From the NCBI GenBank assembly GCA_045631445.1, contig JAZQUS010000138.1, positions 1 to 11,673 on the forward strand: a stretch of 11,673 nucleotides of DNA, given 5' to 3'. The stretch is from RGIG4608 sp045631445 (GTDB lineage: Bacteria; Bacillota; Clostridia; Oscillospirales; CAG-272). Under the pieces are notes generated by a model. It saw only the letters and a list, made by a program, of their open reading frames with translations, was not told the DNA's origin and did no database searches. Positions 6,504 to 11,673 of the stretch are shown in pieces. Position 1 is the first letter of the stretch, and each line of letters opens with the position of its first letter. A program made the translations under genes and the position numbers.

Positions 6504-7784
6504 TTATTTCTTAATCAAATCGCAACCAACGTACTTGCGAAGAACCTCAGGCACTACTACACTACCGTCTGCAAGCTGATTCTGCTCAACAAGCGCAGGA
6601 AGAACACGGCTTGTAGCAAGACCGGAGCCGTTAAGAGTGTGCATAAATTCAACGCGACCATCTGCACGACGAACACGCATCATACCACGGCGCGCTTGGT
6701 AGTCACGCGCATTAGAAACGGAAGAAACTTCCTTGTATCCGTTCATTGAGGGAATGTTGATTTCAATGTCGTATGTTCTTGCCATGGAAGCGGAGCAGTC
6801 CTCTGCCGCAAGCTTAACTGTTCTAAAGTGGAAACCAAGACCTGCAACAAGAGCTTCTGCTTTCTGAACAAGCTCATCAAACGCTTCATCACTCTTTTCG
6901 GGGAGTGTGAATTGGAACATTTCAACCTTGTTGAATTGGTGGCCGCGCACCATACCTCTTTCGTCGGAACGGTAAGAGCCTGCTTCGCGTCTGAAACAAG
7001 GTGTGTAACTAAAGAGCTTCTTGGGAAGGTCTGCTTCTGTCAAAATTTCATTTCTGTAAAGAGATGCAAGAGCCGCTTCGGCTGTGGGAAGCATGTATCT
7101 TGAACGGTTGTCAACGGGATTTTCAATCTTAAATACCTCGTCAGCAAACTTGGGGAACTGACCTGCAGTTACGCCACACTCGTATTCGAGCATGTGAGGG
7201 GGCAAAATAAGTTCATAACCGTCTGCCCAGTGTGTGTCGATAAAGTAGTTGAGTAACGCCCATTCAAGACGCGCACCCATACCGCGATAAATCCAGAAGC
7301 CGCTGCCGGAAAGCTTTGTACCTCTTTCATAGTCGATAAGACCAAGATCCGTGCAAAGATCAACGTGATTCTTGGGCTCGAAATCGAACTTGTGAGGCTC
7401 TCCAAAGTAACGAATGGGCTCGTTGTTCTCTTTTCCGCCGGGCTTCAAATCTCTGTCAGGAAGGTTGGGAAGACCAAGAAGCACGCCCTGGAGCTGTACG
7501 TCAACTTCCTTGAGCTCCGCATCGATTTCCTTGGAACGTGCGCCAAGCTGCTTCATTTCCGCAAAAATTGCGTTAACGTCCTTACCCTCTTTCTTGTATT
7601 GAGGAATAAGCTTGTTAACTCTGTTCTGCTCTGCCTTGAGAGATTCTGTTTCGCTGATAAGTGCTCTTCTCTTGGAGTCGAGATTCAAAATCTGTTCAAT
7701 TTCTTCTTTTGCGTCCTTACCCTTAATCGCAAGACGGGCAATCACTTCATCAGGACACTCTTTAATATATTTAATGTCAAGCAT
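6504..7784 (-). CDS. serS: Seryl-tRNA synthetase
   Basis: Class II aminoacyl-tRNA synthetase of 426 residues, the normal bacterial length, which charges tRNA-Ser (and tRNA-Sec where present) with serine. The N-terminal antiparallel coiled-coil arm that grips the tRNA long variable arm spans about residues 27-103. The catalytic core has the serine-site TAE (234-236), motif 2 FRREAGSYRSDERG (264-277) continuing to GHQFNKVE, and motif 3 NGSGLATSRVLPALVEQNQ (385-403). The ATG has AAAGGAG 9 bases upstream, overlapping the stop of the preceding small gene, which ends 15 bases away. This suggests coupled translation. Placement shortly downstream of parB is common in Clostridia. I see no T-box leader upstream, so tRNA-dependent control is not evident. 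Confidence 0.98.
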   Translation of the reverse strand: MLDIKYIKECPDEVIARLAIKGKDAKEEIEQILNLDSKRRALISETESLKAEQNRVNKLIPQYKKEGKDVNAIFAEMKQLGARSKEIDAELKEVDVQLQGVLLGLPNLPDRDLKPGGKENNEPIRYFGEPHKFDFEPKNHVDLCTDLGLIDYERGTKLSGSGFWIYRGMGARLEWALLNYFIDTHWADGYELILPPHMLEYECGVTAGQFPKFADEVFKIENPVDNRSRYMLPTAEAALASLYRNEILTEADLPKKLFSYTPCFRREAGSYRSDERGMVRGHQFNKVEMFQFTLPEKSDEAFDELVQKAEALVAGLGFHFRTVKLAAEDCSASMARTYDIEINIPSMNGYKEVSSVSNARDYQARRGMMRVRRADGRVEFMHTLNGSGLATSRVLPALVEQNQLADGSVVVPEVLRKYVGCDLIKK

Positions 7785-7799
7785 CTTTAATTTCTCCTT

Positions 7800-7979
7800 T
7801 TATTTTATCTTAAAAACTTTCTTGATTTTAGTTATAATTCGGTGAAAAATTCGATTGTATTGATTGGCGGTGAGTTCGCTTTCAACATCATTTTTCTTGT
7901 CCATTGCAAGCCATGCTTCACTTGCAGCATGATGGTGCATGTTGTCGTACGTTCCTAAATTTCTACCTTTAATATCCAT
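7800..7979 (-). CDS. Small hypothetical protein, 59 residues
   Basis: A short gene between parB and serS. The ATG at 7979 has GGGAGG five bases upstream, a near-ideal ribosome binding site; the open frame reaches six codons further without one. The product begins MDIKGRNLGTYD, contains HHHAASEAWLAM (15-26), and ends in a basic, probably amphipathic helix (residues 43-59, with K51, K53, K54, K57, K59) that could touch membrane or nucleic acid. No signal peptide and no family I can name. It starts 38 bases after parB and its stop overlaps the serS ribosome binding site, which fits a real gene in an operon. A LexA-box-like palindrome lies in front of it. Confidence 0.7.
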   Translation of the reverse strand: MDIKGRNLGTYDNMHHHAASEAWLAMDKKNDVESELTANQYNRIFHRIITKIKKVFKIK

Positions 7980-7998
7980 ACAAACCTCCCACCACAAC

Positions 7999-8010
7999 GA
8001 ACATTTGTTC
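7999..8010 (-). promoter_or_regulatory. LexA-box-like palindrome upstream of the small gene
   Basis: The plus-strand sequence CGAACATTTGTTCT contains GAAC-N4-GTTC and matches most positions of the Bacillus-type SOS box CGAACRNRYGTTYC. It lies in the 38-base gap between parB and the 59-codon gene. Just upstream on the minus strand is a weak possible promoter (TTGCGG, then ATATATAAC) inside the end of parB. LexA control of the small gene and serS is an inference, and a chance palindrome cannot be excluded. Confidence 0.4.
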
Positions 8011-8017
8011 TTTTTTG

Positions 8018-8917
8018 TTATATATTTTCAAAGATTTCGGTACCGCAAACGCGAGAAAGCAAGGTTTCAAGGTCTTCGTCGGAGTCAAAAGTGATTTCAA
8101 CCACCTTTTTCTTCGCATTGTTTACGATTTTAACCTTTCTACCGAGTGTTTCGCGACTTCTCTTTTCAAGCTCACGAAGATGAATTTTTGTCATTACAGT
8201 AGCATTAACCGCATCCGCATCATCGATTTCTTCAATCTCGGCAACAGTATTAAGGCGTTTAACTGCGCTTTCAACCTCACGAACGCTAAGCTGCTTTTCA
8301 ACAATCTTTTGTGCAAGCACAATCATATTTGCTTCATCTTCAAGTCCGAGAAGCGCACGCGCGTGGCCTGCGGAAATCTCGTCATTCTTGAGCATAACGA
8401 GTACTTCTTCGGGAAGATCAAGCAAACGAAGAAGGTTTGCAACTGCAGAACGGCTCTTGCCAACCTGCTTTGAAACTTGATCCTGAGTAAGACTAAATCT
8501 GTCCATAAGTCCTTGATATGCAAGGGCTTCTTCAACTGCATTTAGGTCCTCACGTTGAATATTTTCAATAATAGCCACCTGTGCTATCTTTAAATCATCA
8601 CCATCGAGAATTACCGCGGGGATTTCGTCAAGACCCGCAAGCTTTGCCGCTCTCCAACGGCGTTCACCAGCAATAATTTCATAAGTATCATCAATAATTT
8701 GGTTGGGTCTTACAATAATTGGTTGCAAAACACCGTATTTTTGAACACTTTCTGCCAAGGCTTCAAGTGATTCTCTGTCAAATGTTTTTCTTGGTTGGTC
8801 GCGTCTGGGTTCGATTGCAGAAATTCTAAGCATTTCACCCGCACCCTTCTTGCTTTCGATAAGATTGTCATCGAAGGTATCGAAGATGCTTTTTCCAAGT
8901 CCTCTTGATTTTGCCAT
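8018..8917 (-). CDS. parB: Chromosome partitioning protein ParB (Spo0J)
   Basis: A 299-residue CTP-dependent DNA clamp that loads at parS and spreads, organising the origin region and, in Firmicutes, recruiting SMC condensin. The N-terminal LGKS start is typical of Spo0J. The CTP-binding boxes include GERRWR (84-89) and ENIQRED (118-124). The helix-turn-helix that reads parS is about 143-166 (SLTQDQVSKQVGKSRSAVAN), followed by ISAGHARALL (181-190). The C-terminal dimerisation domain runs from about 245 to the end. The ATG at 8917 has AAAGGA nearby. It follows parA by 59 bases with no terminator between, so the two form an operon. Three matching parS sites lie just upstream of parA. Confidence 0.97.
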   Translation of the reverse strand: MAKSRGLGKSIFDTFDDNLIESKKGAGEMLRISAIEPRRDQPRKTFDRESLEALAESVQKYGVLQPIIVRPNQIIDDTYEIIAGERRWRAAKLAGLDEIPAVILDGDDLKIAQVAIIENIQREDLNAVEEALAYQGLMDRFSLTQDQVSKQVGKSRSAVANLLRLLDLPEEVLVMLKNDEISAGHARALLGLEDEANMIVLAQKIVEKQLSVREVESAVKRLNTVAEIEEIDDADAVNATVMTKIHLRELEKRSRETLGRKVKIVNNAKKKVVEITFDSDEDLETLLSRVCGTEIFENI

Positions 8918-8976
8918 TTTTAATCCTTTCTTGCCATTTTAGGCTTGTTTTTGCTTATTTTACCTAATATTTGTGA

Positions 8977-9738
8977 TTAAATTCTTTCAACAAGCTCTTT
9001 TGCAACGTCCAAATACTCGTTTGCGCCCTTGGAATGCTTGTCGTGGTAGTAAACGGGCTTGCCAAAGCCGGGAGCTTCGGAAAGCTTAACGTTTCTTGAA
9101 ATTGTTGTGTTGAAAAGCTTATCGGGATAGTACTTCTGAAGCTCGTCCATAACCTGCATAGAGAGCAAAAGTCTCTTGTTATACATGGTAATGAGTATTC
9201 CGACTATCTGTAAATCCTCGTTATAAAGCTTTTTAATGCGTTTTGTAGTAGAAATGAGCTGAGAAAGACCCTCAACTGCATAAAATTCGGCCTGCATGGG
9301 CACCAAAATACCGTCACTTGCAACGAAAGCGTTGATTGTAAGCATACCAAGTGAAGGGGGACAGTCGATGATGATGTAATCATACTCGTCGGAAACATTC
9401 TTGAATGCATCCTTGAGATTATATTCACTTCCTTCGTCATTATAAAGATCAAATTCTGCGCCTGAGAGTGTAACATTTGTGGGCACGATTGAAAGATTTT
9501 GGTAATTTGTGGTCAAAACCACCTGTTTTATATCTGTTTCACCGGTCAACACCTCTTTTACAGTGCCTTTAAGTGATCTTTTGGGTATTCCTACGCCACT
9601 TGTTGCGTTTCCCTGAGGGTCAAGGTCAACAAGAAGCGTCTTTTTACCCATAAGACCAAGTGAAGCGGCAATGTTCACGGCAGAAGTTGTCTTACCGACG
9701 CCACCTTTTTGGTTGGCAAAAGCAATAATTTTAGCCAT
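8977..9738 (-). CDS. parA: Chromosome partitioning ATPase ParA (Soj)
   Basis: A 253-residue ParA/MinD-type ATPase, the normal length for chromosomal Soj. The deviant Walker A motif is KGGVGKTT (11-18) with the signature lysine. Walker A' is LLVDLDPQGN (35-44) and Walker B is YIIIDCPPSLG (121-131). It binds DNA non-specifically as an ATP dimer and works with ParB-parS complexes to segregate the origin; in Bacillus the homologue also affects DnaA activity. The ATG at 9738 has GGAGG 6 bases upstream. It is the first gene of the parAB operon, with a promoter about 90 bases upstream and parS sites beyond it. No helix-turn-helix precedes the Walker A motif, so it is of the short chromosomal kind rather than a plasmid ParA. 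Confidence 0.97.
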   Translation of the reverse strand: MAKIIAFANQKGGVGKTTSAVNIAASLGLMGKKTLLVDLDPQGNATSGVGIPKRSLKGTVKEVLTGETDIKQVVLTTNYQNLSIVPTNVTLSGAEFDLYNDEGSEYNLKDAFKNVSDEYDYIIIDCPPSLGMLTINAFVASDGILVPMQAEFYAVEGLSQLISTTKRIKKLYNEDLQIVGILITMYNKRLLLSMQVMDELQKYYPDKLFNTTISRNVKLSEAPGFGKPVYYHDKHSKGANEYLDVAKELVERI

Positions 9739-9799
9739 TTTGTTCCTCCATTTATCTATTTATTGTCAATTTATTTCATTTATAGCCTCAAAACCTTGA

Positions 9800-9823
9800 T
9801 TTTGGACATATTTTTAGACATAT
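9800..9823. repeat. Tandem 12-bp direct repeat at the parA transcription start
   Basis: TTTTGGACATAT (9800-9811) is followed at once by TTTTAGACATAT (9812-9823), with 11 of 12 bases identical. The pair lies directly downstream of the parA -10 box, over the expected start of transcription, a natural place for a repressor such as an autoregulating partition protein. No binding protein is identified. Confidence 0.5.
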
Positions 9824-9826
9824 ATT

Positions 9827-9855
9827 ATTATATCACAACAATTCAATAATTGCAA
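9827..9855 (-). promoter_or_regulatory. Promoter of the parA-parB operon
   Basis: On the minus strand TTGCAA (9855-9850) and a perfect TATAAT (9832-9827) are separated by 17 bases. Transcription would start near 9820, giving a leader of about 80 bases before the parA ATG. The region is AT-rich and lies between the parS cluster and the gene. Confidence 0.62.
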
Positions 9856-9900
9856 TAGAAATTTTGTTATTTTACTAACTTTTTTACCGGTTTGCGATAT

Positions 9901-9916
9901 TGTTTCACGTGAAACA
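9901..9916. promoter_or_regulatory. parS site 1
   Basis: TGTTTCACGTGAAACA is a perfect 16-bp palindrome identical to the Bacillus-type parS consensus TGTTNCACGTGAAACA, the loading site of ParB/Spo0J. It is nearest to the parA promoter, about 45 bases upstream of its -35 box. The ParB gene is in the same operon, which supports the call. Confidence 0.97.
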
Positions 9917-9918
9917 AA

Positions 9919-9939
9919 TTTTGTCAAATCTCGACAAAA
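9919..9939. repeat. Inverted repeat between parS sites 1 and 2
   Basis: TTTTGTC (9919-9925) and GACAAAA (9933-9939) form perfect 7-bp arms around 7 bases. It starts 2 bases after parS site 1. It could be a second protein site or have no role. Confidence 0.4.
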
Positions 9940-9959
9940 CTATTGTGAGGTATAGTGAA

Positions 9960-9975
9960 TGTTTCACGTGAAACA
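9960..9975. promoter_or_regulatory. parS site 2
   Basis: A second perfect TGTTTCACGTGAAACA, starting 59 bases after the start of site 1. It is identical in all 16 bases to the other two sites. Confidence 0.97.
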
Positions 9976-9995
9976 TTTCGACGCTCTTGCTTTTT

Positions 9996-10011
9996 TGTTT
10001 CACGTGAAACA
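9996..10011. promoter_or_regulatory. parS site 3
   Basis: A third perfect TGTTTCACGTGAAACA, starting 36 bases after the start of site 2 and ending 10 bases before the T-run of the rsmG terminator. The three sites together span 111 bases of the 406-base gap between parA and rsmG. Confidence 0.97.
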
Positions 10012-10020
10012 TTTTGCCAA

Positions 10021-10057
10021 CAAAACAAAAAAAGAAGCTCCCGAACTGAGCTTCTTT
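10021..10057 (-). terminator. Intrinsic terminator of the kinase-like gene/rsmG unit
   Basis: On the minus strand AAAGAAGCTC (10057-10048) pairs perfectly with GAGCTTCTTT (10040-10031) around a 7-base loop, and TTTTGTTTTG follows. This is a textbook Rho-independent terminator about 90 bases past the rsmG stop. It isolates the parS region and parAB from upstream transcription. Confidence 0.92.
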
Positions 10058-10144
10058 ACGTGTTCATGGATTGTTTATACTTGTTCACACTTTGTTGTTA
10101 TTTTTTAACACTTTGTTCATAAAATTTACTACAAAACAAGCGCA

Positions 10145-10897
10145 TCAAAGTGGCGTTTTCTTTATTTGTGCAAACTTTCTTGGAAATCTTTTGTTGGTGG
10201 ATGAAAGCTTGCTCATAACAACAACTGTACGGTTTTCATCAACAATCTCTCTGTTGATTGAGCCTACAAGTGATTTTTCTACCAAAATAGTATCCGCAAG
10301 GGAATTTGCCCCCGCCAATTGTCGTATTGCGCTTCTTGATAATTCAAACTCTTCGTGCGCCCCTTTTGCCTTCATTGCGACAAGCTTTCCGCCAACCTTA
10401 ACAAAAGGTATTGTCAATTCACACAAAATAGGGAGAGAAGCAACCGCGCGAGCGGTCGCATAGTCATATTTTTCGCGTCTTTCGGGCAAATTTGCAAATT
10501 CTTCGGCTCTTGCTGCAATAGCTTCAACATTTGTCAAACCAAGCAACTCCGCCGTTTCTGCAACATATCGAATTCTCTTTTCGGTGCTATCGAGCGCAGT
10601 TATTTTTAAATCAGGACGCGCTATAGCAAGGGGAAGAGAAGGGAATCCCGCACCGCAACCAACGTCTATTAGTGTTGAATTTGGTTCAAAATATTCCGAA
10701 ACAAGCAAAGAATCAACCAAATGTCGCAAAATTATGCCGTCTTCATCGGTAATTGCAGTTAAATTCATCGCGTTGTTAACTTCTACAAGGCGTTCAACAA
10801 GCAAGAACATCTGTTCCTTTTGCGTGTTTGAAAGTGAGCTTGCGTTGTTTTCTTTGAGTGCCATGTCTAATTTTTCTATAAAAATTTCTTTTGTCAT
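10145..10897 (-). CDS. rsmG: 16S rRNA (guanine527-N7)-methyltransferase RsmG (GidB)
   Basis: A 250-residue S-adenosylmethionine-dependent methyltransferase that makes m7G527 in 16S rRNA; loss of it gives low-level streptomycin resistance in many bacteria. Family marks: NLTAI (45-49), RHLVDSL (58-64), the SAM-binding IDVGCGAGFPS (77-87), ATARAVASLPILCEL (148-161) and the basic tail KRFPRKFAQIKKTPL. The ATG at 10897 has AAAGG 8 bases upstream; the frame stays open 64 codons further, but that part overlaps the upstream gene and is not RsmG-like. The ribosome binding site overlaps the stop of the upstream kinase-like gene, 10 bases away, so translation is probably coupled. In most Firmicutes mnmG precedes rsmG; here it does not. 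A strong terminator follows. Confidence 0.96.
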   Translation of the reverse strand: MTKEIFIEKLDMALKENNASSLSNTQKEQMFLLVERLVEVNNAMNLTAITDEDGIILRHLVDSLLVSEYFEPNSTLIDVGCGAGFPSLPLAIARPDLKITALDSTEKRIRYVAETAELLGLTNVEAIAARAEEFANLPERREKYDYATARAVASLPILCELTIPFVKVGGKLVAMKAKGAHEEFELSRSAIRQLAGANSLADTILVEKSLVGSINREIVDENRTVVVMSKLSSTNKRFPRKFAQIKKTPL

Positions 10898-10907
10898 ATT
10901 TTTACCT

Positions 10908-11420
10908 TTATTTATATTTAATCCAATATTTGATGCCCCAATTTTCGAAATTCCATTCATCACTATATTGATTGCATTCATAATCAACATAATACAAAAT
11001 ATCATTTTGGGGAATAAAATTCGTAGGGTAGTAATCAATATTAAGTCCTGCAGGGTAGAGAAGGGCGCACATATCTTGTACCTGATCAATATACGTTTGC
11101 TTCATTTCACCGCGCTCAACAAGTGTCATAATCGGTTCACCGTCAATAAATTCCTTCAAAATACGTTCATTTTGAATATCAACATCAATCATTTTAGGCA
11201 TTTTGATGCCAATTTGCGACAATTTTTCGTAATCTCGAAGCTCACTTTCAATTTTATTTCCAAAAGTATAATAATCGCATGGTTCATGGTGAATTTGTTT
11301 AAGAACAAATGTTCGTCCGTTACTCTCTGCAAGATAAGAATATCCGCCTTTTCCTTTGCCAAGAAGTTTAATTATATTGTATTCAATGCCATTTACAGTA
11401 AGAATTTTTGGATTTTCCAC
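10908..11420 (-). CDS. Minimal protein-kinase-like protein
   Basis: A 170-residue protein with the marks of a compact kinase fold of the RIO/Bud32-like sort. It has a glycine-rich loop LLGKGKGGYSYLAE (19-32), a likely ATP-binding lysine in VLKQIH (K41), a possible partner acid E58 or E60, a hinge-like LKEFIDGEPI (88-97), a catalytic-loop-like NIDYYPTNF (127-135; D129, N134) and a metal-site-like VDYE (145-148; D146) in place of DFG. The normal HRD histidine-arginine is absent and there is no C-lobe to speak of, so activity and substrate are uncertain. The start is GTG at 11420, supported by GAGGGG six bases upstream. It is the first gene of a two-gene unit with rsmG. An end of the dispersed element lies about 25 bases upstream, so its promoter probably overlaps or lies within the element. 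I know of similar small proteins in Clostridia but no assigned role. Confidence 0.8.
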   Translation of the reverse strand: MENPKILTVNGIEYNIIKLLGKGKGGYSYLAESNGRTFVLKQIHHEPCDYYTFGNKIESELRDYEKLSQIGIKMPKMIDVDIQNERILKEFIDGEPIMTLVERGEMKQTYIDQVQDMCALLYPAGLNIDYYPTNFIPQNDILYYVDYECNQYSDEWNFENWGIKYWIKYK

Positions 11421-11442
11421 GCTATACCCCTCTGTTATATTA

Positions 11443-11673
11443 TTTCAAATTTTTATTTATAGTGGAGTTAGTTAAAGAAAAAATATTGTTCTTTTTGAAA
11501 AAAAGAACCAAAAACTTTTTGATCGTGGGACTAAATTAAATCCGCGCAAATTGTTCCAACGAGTTGGAACTAATGATTTTTCTCGTCACCTCAAAAAATC
11601 CAATTTGCCTATTGCAAAGTGTAGCCATTTTGCTAACAAAACGGCTATGTGCAGTGTAGCAAGGCGCAGTTTC
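11443..11673. repeat. Dispersed palindromic intergenic element, copy C (cut by window edge)
   Basis: This occupies the 253-base stretch right of the kinase-like gene. It begins with the same outer end as copy A and the 5407 fragment (GGAGTTAGTTAAAG). A hairpin GTTCTTTTT/AAAAAGAAC follows, then CAAAAACTTTTTGATCGTGG, CCGCGCAAAT, a perfect 8-bp hairpin GTTCCAAC-ga-GTTGGAAC (11553-11570), and TAGCCATTTTG...CAAAACGGCTA (11622-11647) followed by GTAGCAA. Module order and orientation are as in copy B. The right half lies outside the window. No gene is seen in it. Confidence 0.85.

Noticed and set aside
5853..6579. Open frames over element copy B and the lipoprotein start (plus 5853-6242, minus 6195-6437, plus 6343-6579)
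   Set aside because: They cross the hairpins of a repeat, have no ribosome binding sites, and copies A and C do not keep the frames.
9901..10011. Noc-binding sites
   Set aside because: The palindromes have the CACGTG centre of parS, not the CCGGG type of the Noc site, and no noc gene is present in the window.
10071..10121. Possible DnaA boxes or replication origin (TTGTTTATA, TTGTTCACA, TTGTTCATA)
   Set aside because: Each differs from TTATCCACA at two or more positions and none is a full match. The AT-rich stretch is also the rsmG 3' region, so an origin is not supported here, although parS shows it is origin-proximal.
10898..11089. N-terminal extension of rsmG by 64 codons
   Set aside because: It overlaps the upstream gene and is unlike RsmG. 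The ATG at 10897 has a ribosome binding site and gives the usual family length.
10584..11462. 292-codon open frame on the plus strand
   Set aside because: It is antisense to rsmG and the kinase-like gene, both well supported, and has no ribosome binding site or recognisable domain.

Overview
The window looks like a chromosomal segment of a low-to-moderate-GC, anaerobic, Gram-positive-type bacterium, most likely a member of the Clostridia. The grounds are a single-chain pyruvate:ferredoxin oxidoreductase, strong AGGAGG-type ribosome binding sites, lipoproteins with Clostridia-like signal peptides, and an rsmG-parA-parB-serS order with Bacillus-type parS sites. Every convincing gene lies on the minus strand, so the region reads from right to left. 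The assignment rests on gene content and motifs; no species can be named.

Read in the direction of transcription: 11420-10145 holds a minimal protein-kinase-like gene coupled to rsmG (16S rRNA G527 methyltransferase), closed by a strong intrinsic terminator at about 10057-10021. Then 10011-9901 carries three perfect 16-bp parS palindromes, followed by a promoter and the parA-parB chromosome partitioning operon (9738-8018). A 59-codon gene of unknown function follows, preceded by a LexA-box-like palindrome, and then serS (seryl-tRNA synthetase, to 6504). Next come two predicted lipoprotein genes (6082-5471 and 5381-4923), a thymidylate-kinase-family gene (4902-4267), and finally a pyruvate:ferredoxin oxidoreductase gene that starts at 3596 and runs off the left edge close to its 3' end.

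The most interesting structure is in the gaps. Three long non-coding stretches (3781-4270, 6117-6500, 11443 to the right edge) are copies of one dispersed, modular, palindromic element, and a short fragment of its end lies at 5407-5440. Its ends carry AGTTAGTT/AACTAACT inverted repeats, followed inward by nested inverted blocks and several hairpins whose stems differ between copies by compensating changes. In the copy at 3781-4270 the central block is inverted relative to the other two, and in the copy at 6117-6500 that block is bounded by a perfect 17-bp inverted repeat. The copies lie between transcription units, and one end forms the stop codon of the thymidylate kinase gene. I do not recognise this element as a named family.

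Functionally the window mixes origin-proximal housekeeping (segregation, rRNA modification, tRNA charging), nucleotide supply (dTMP kinase) and central fermentation (pyruvate to acetyl-CoA). The oxidoreductase promoter has a close match to the Rex operator consensus directly downstream of its -10 box, which suggests control by the NADH/NAD+ ratio.
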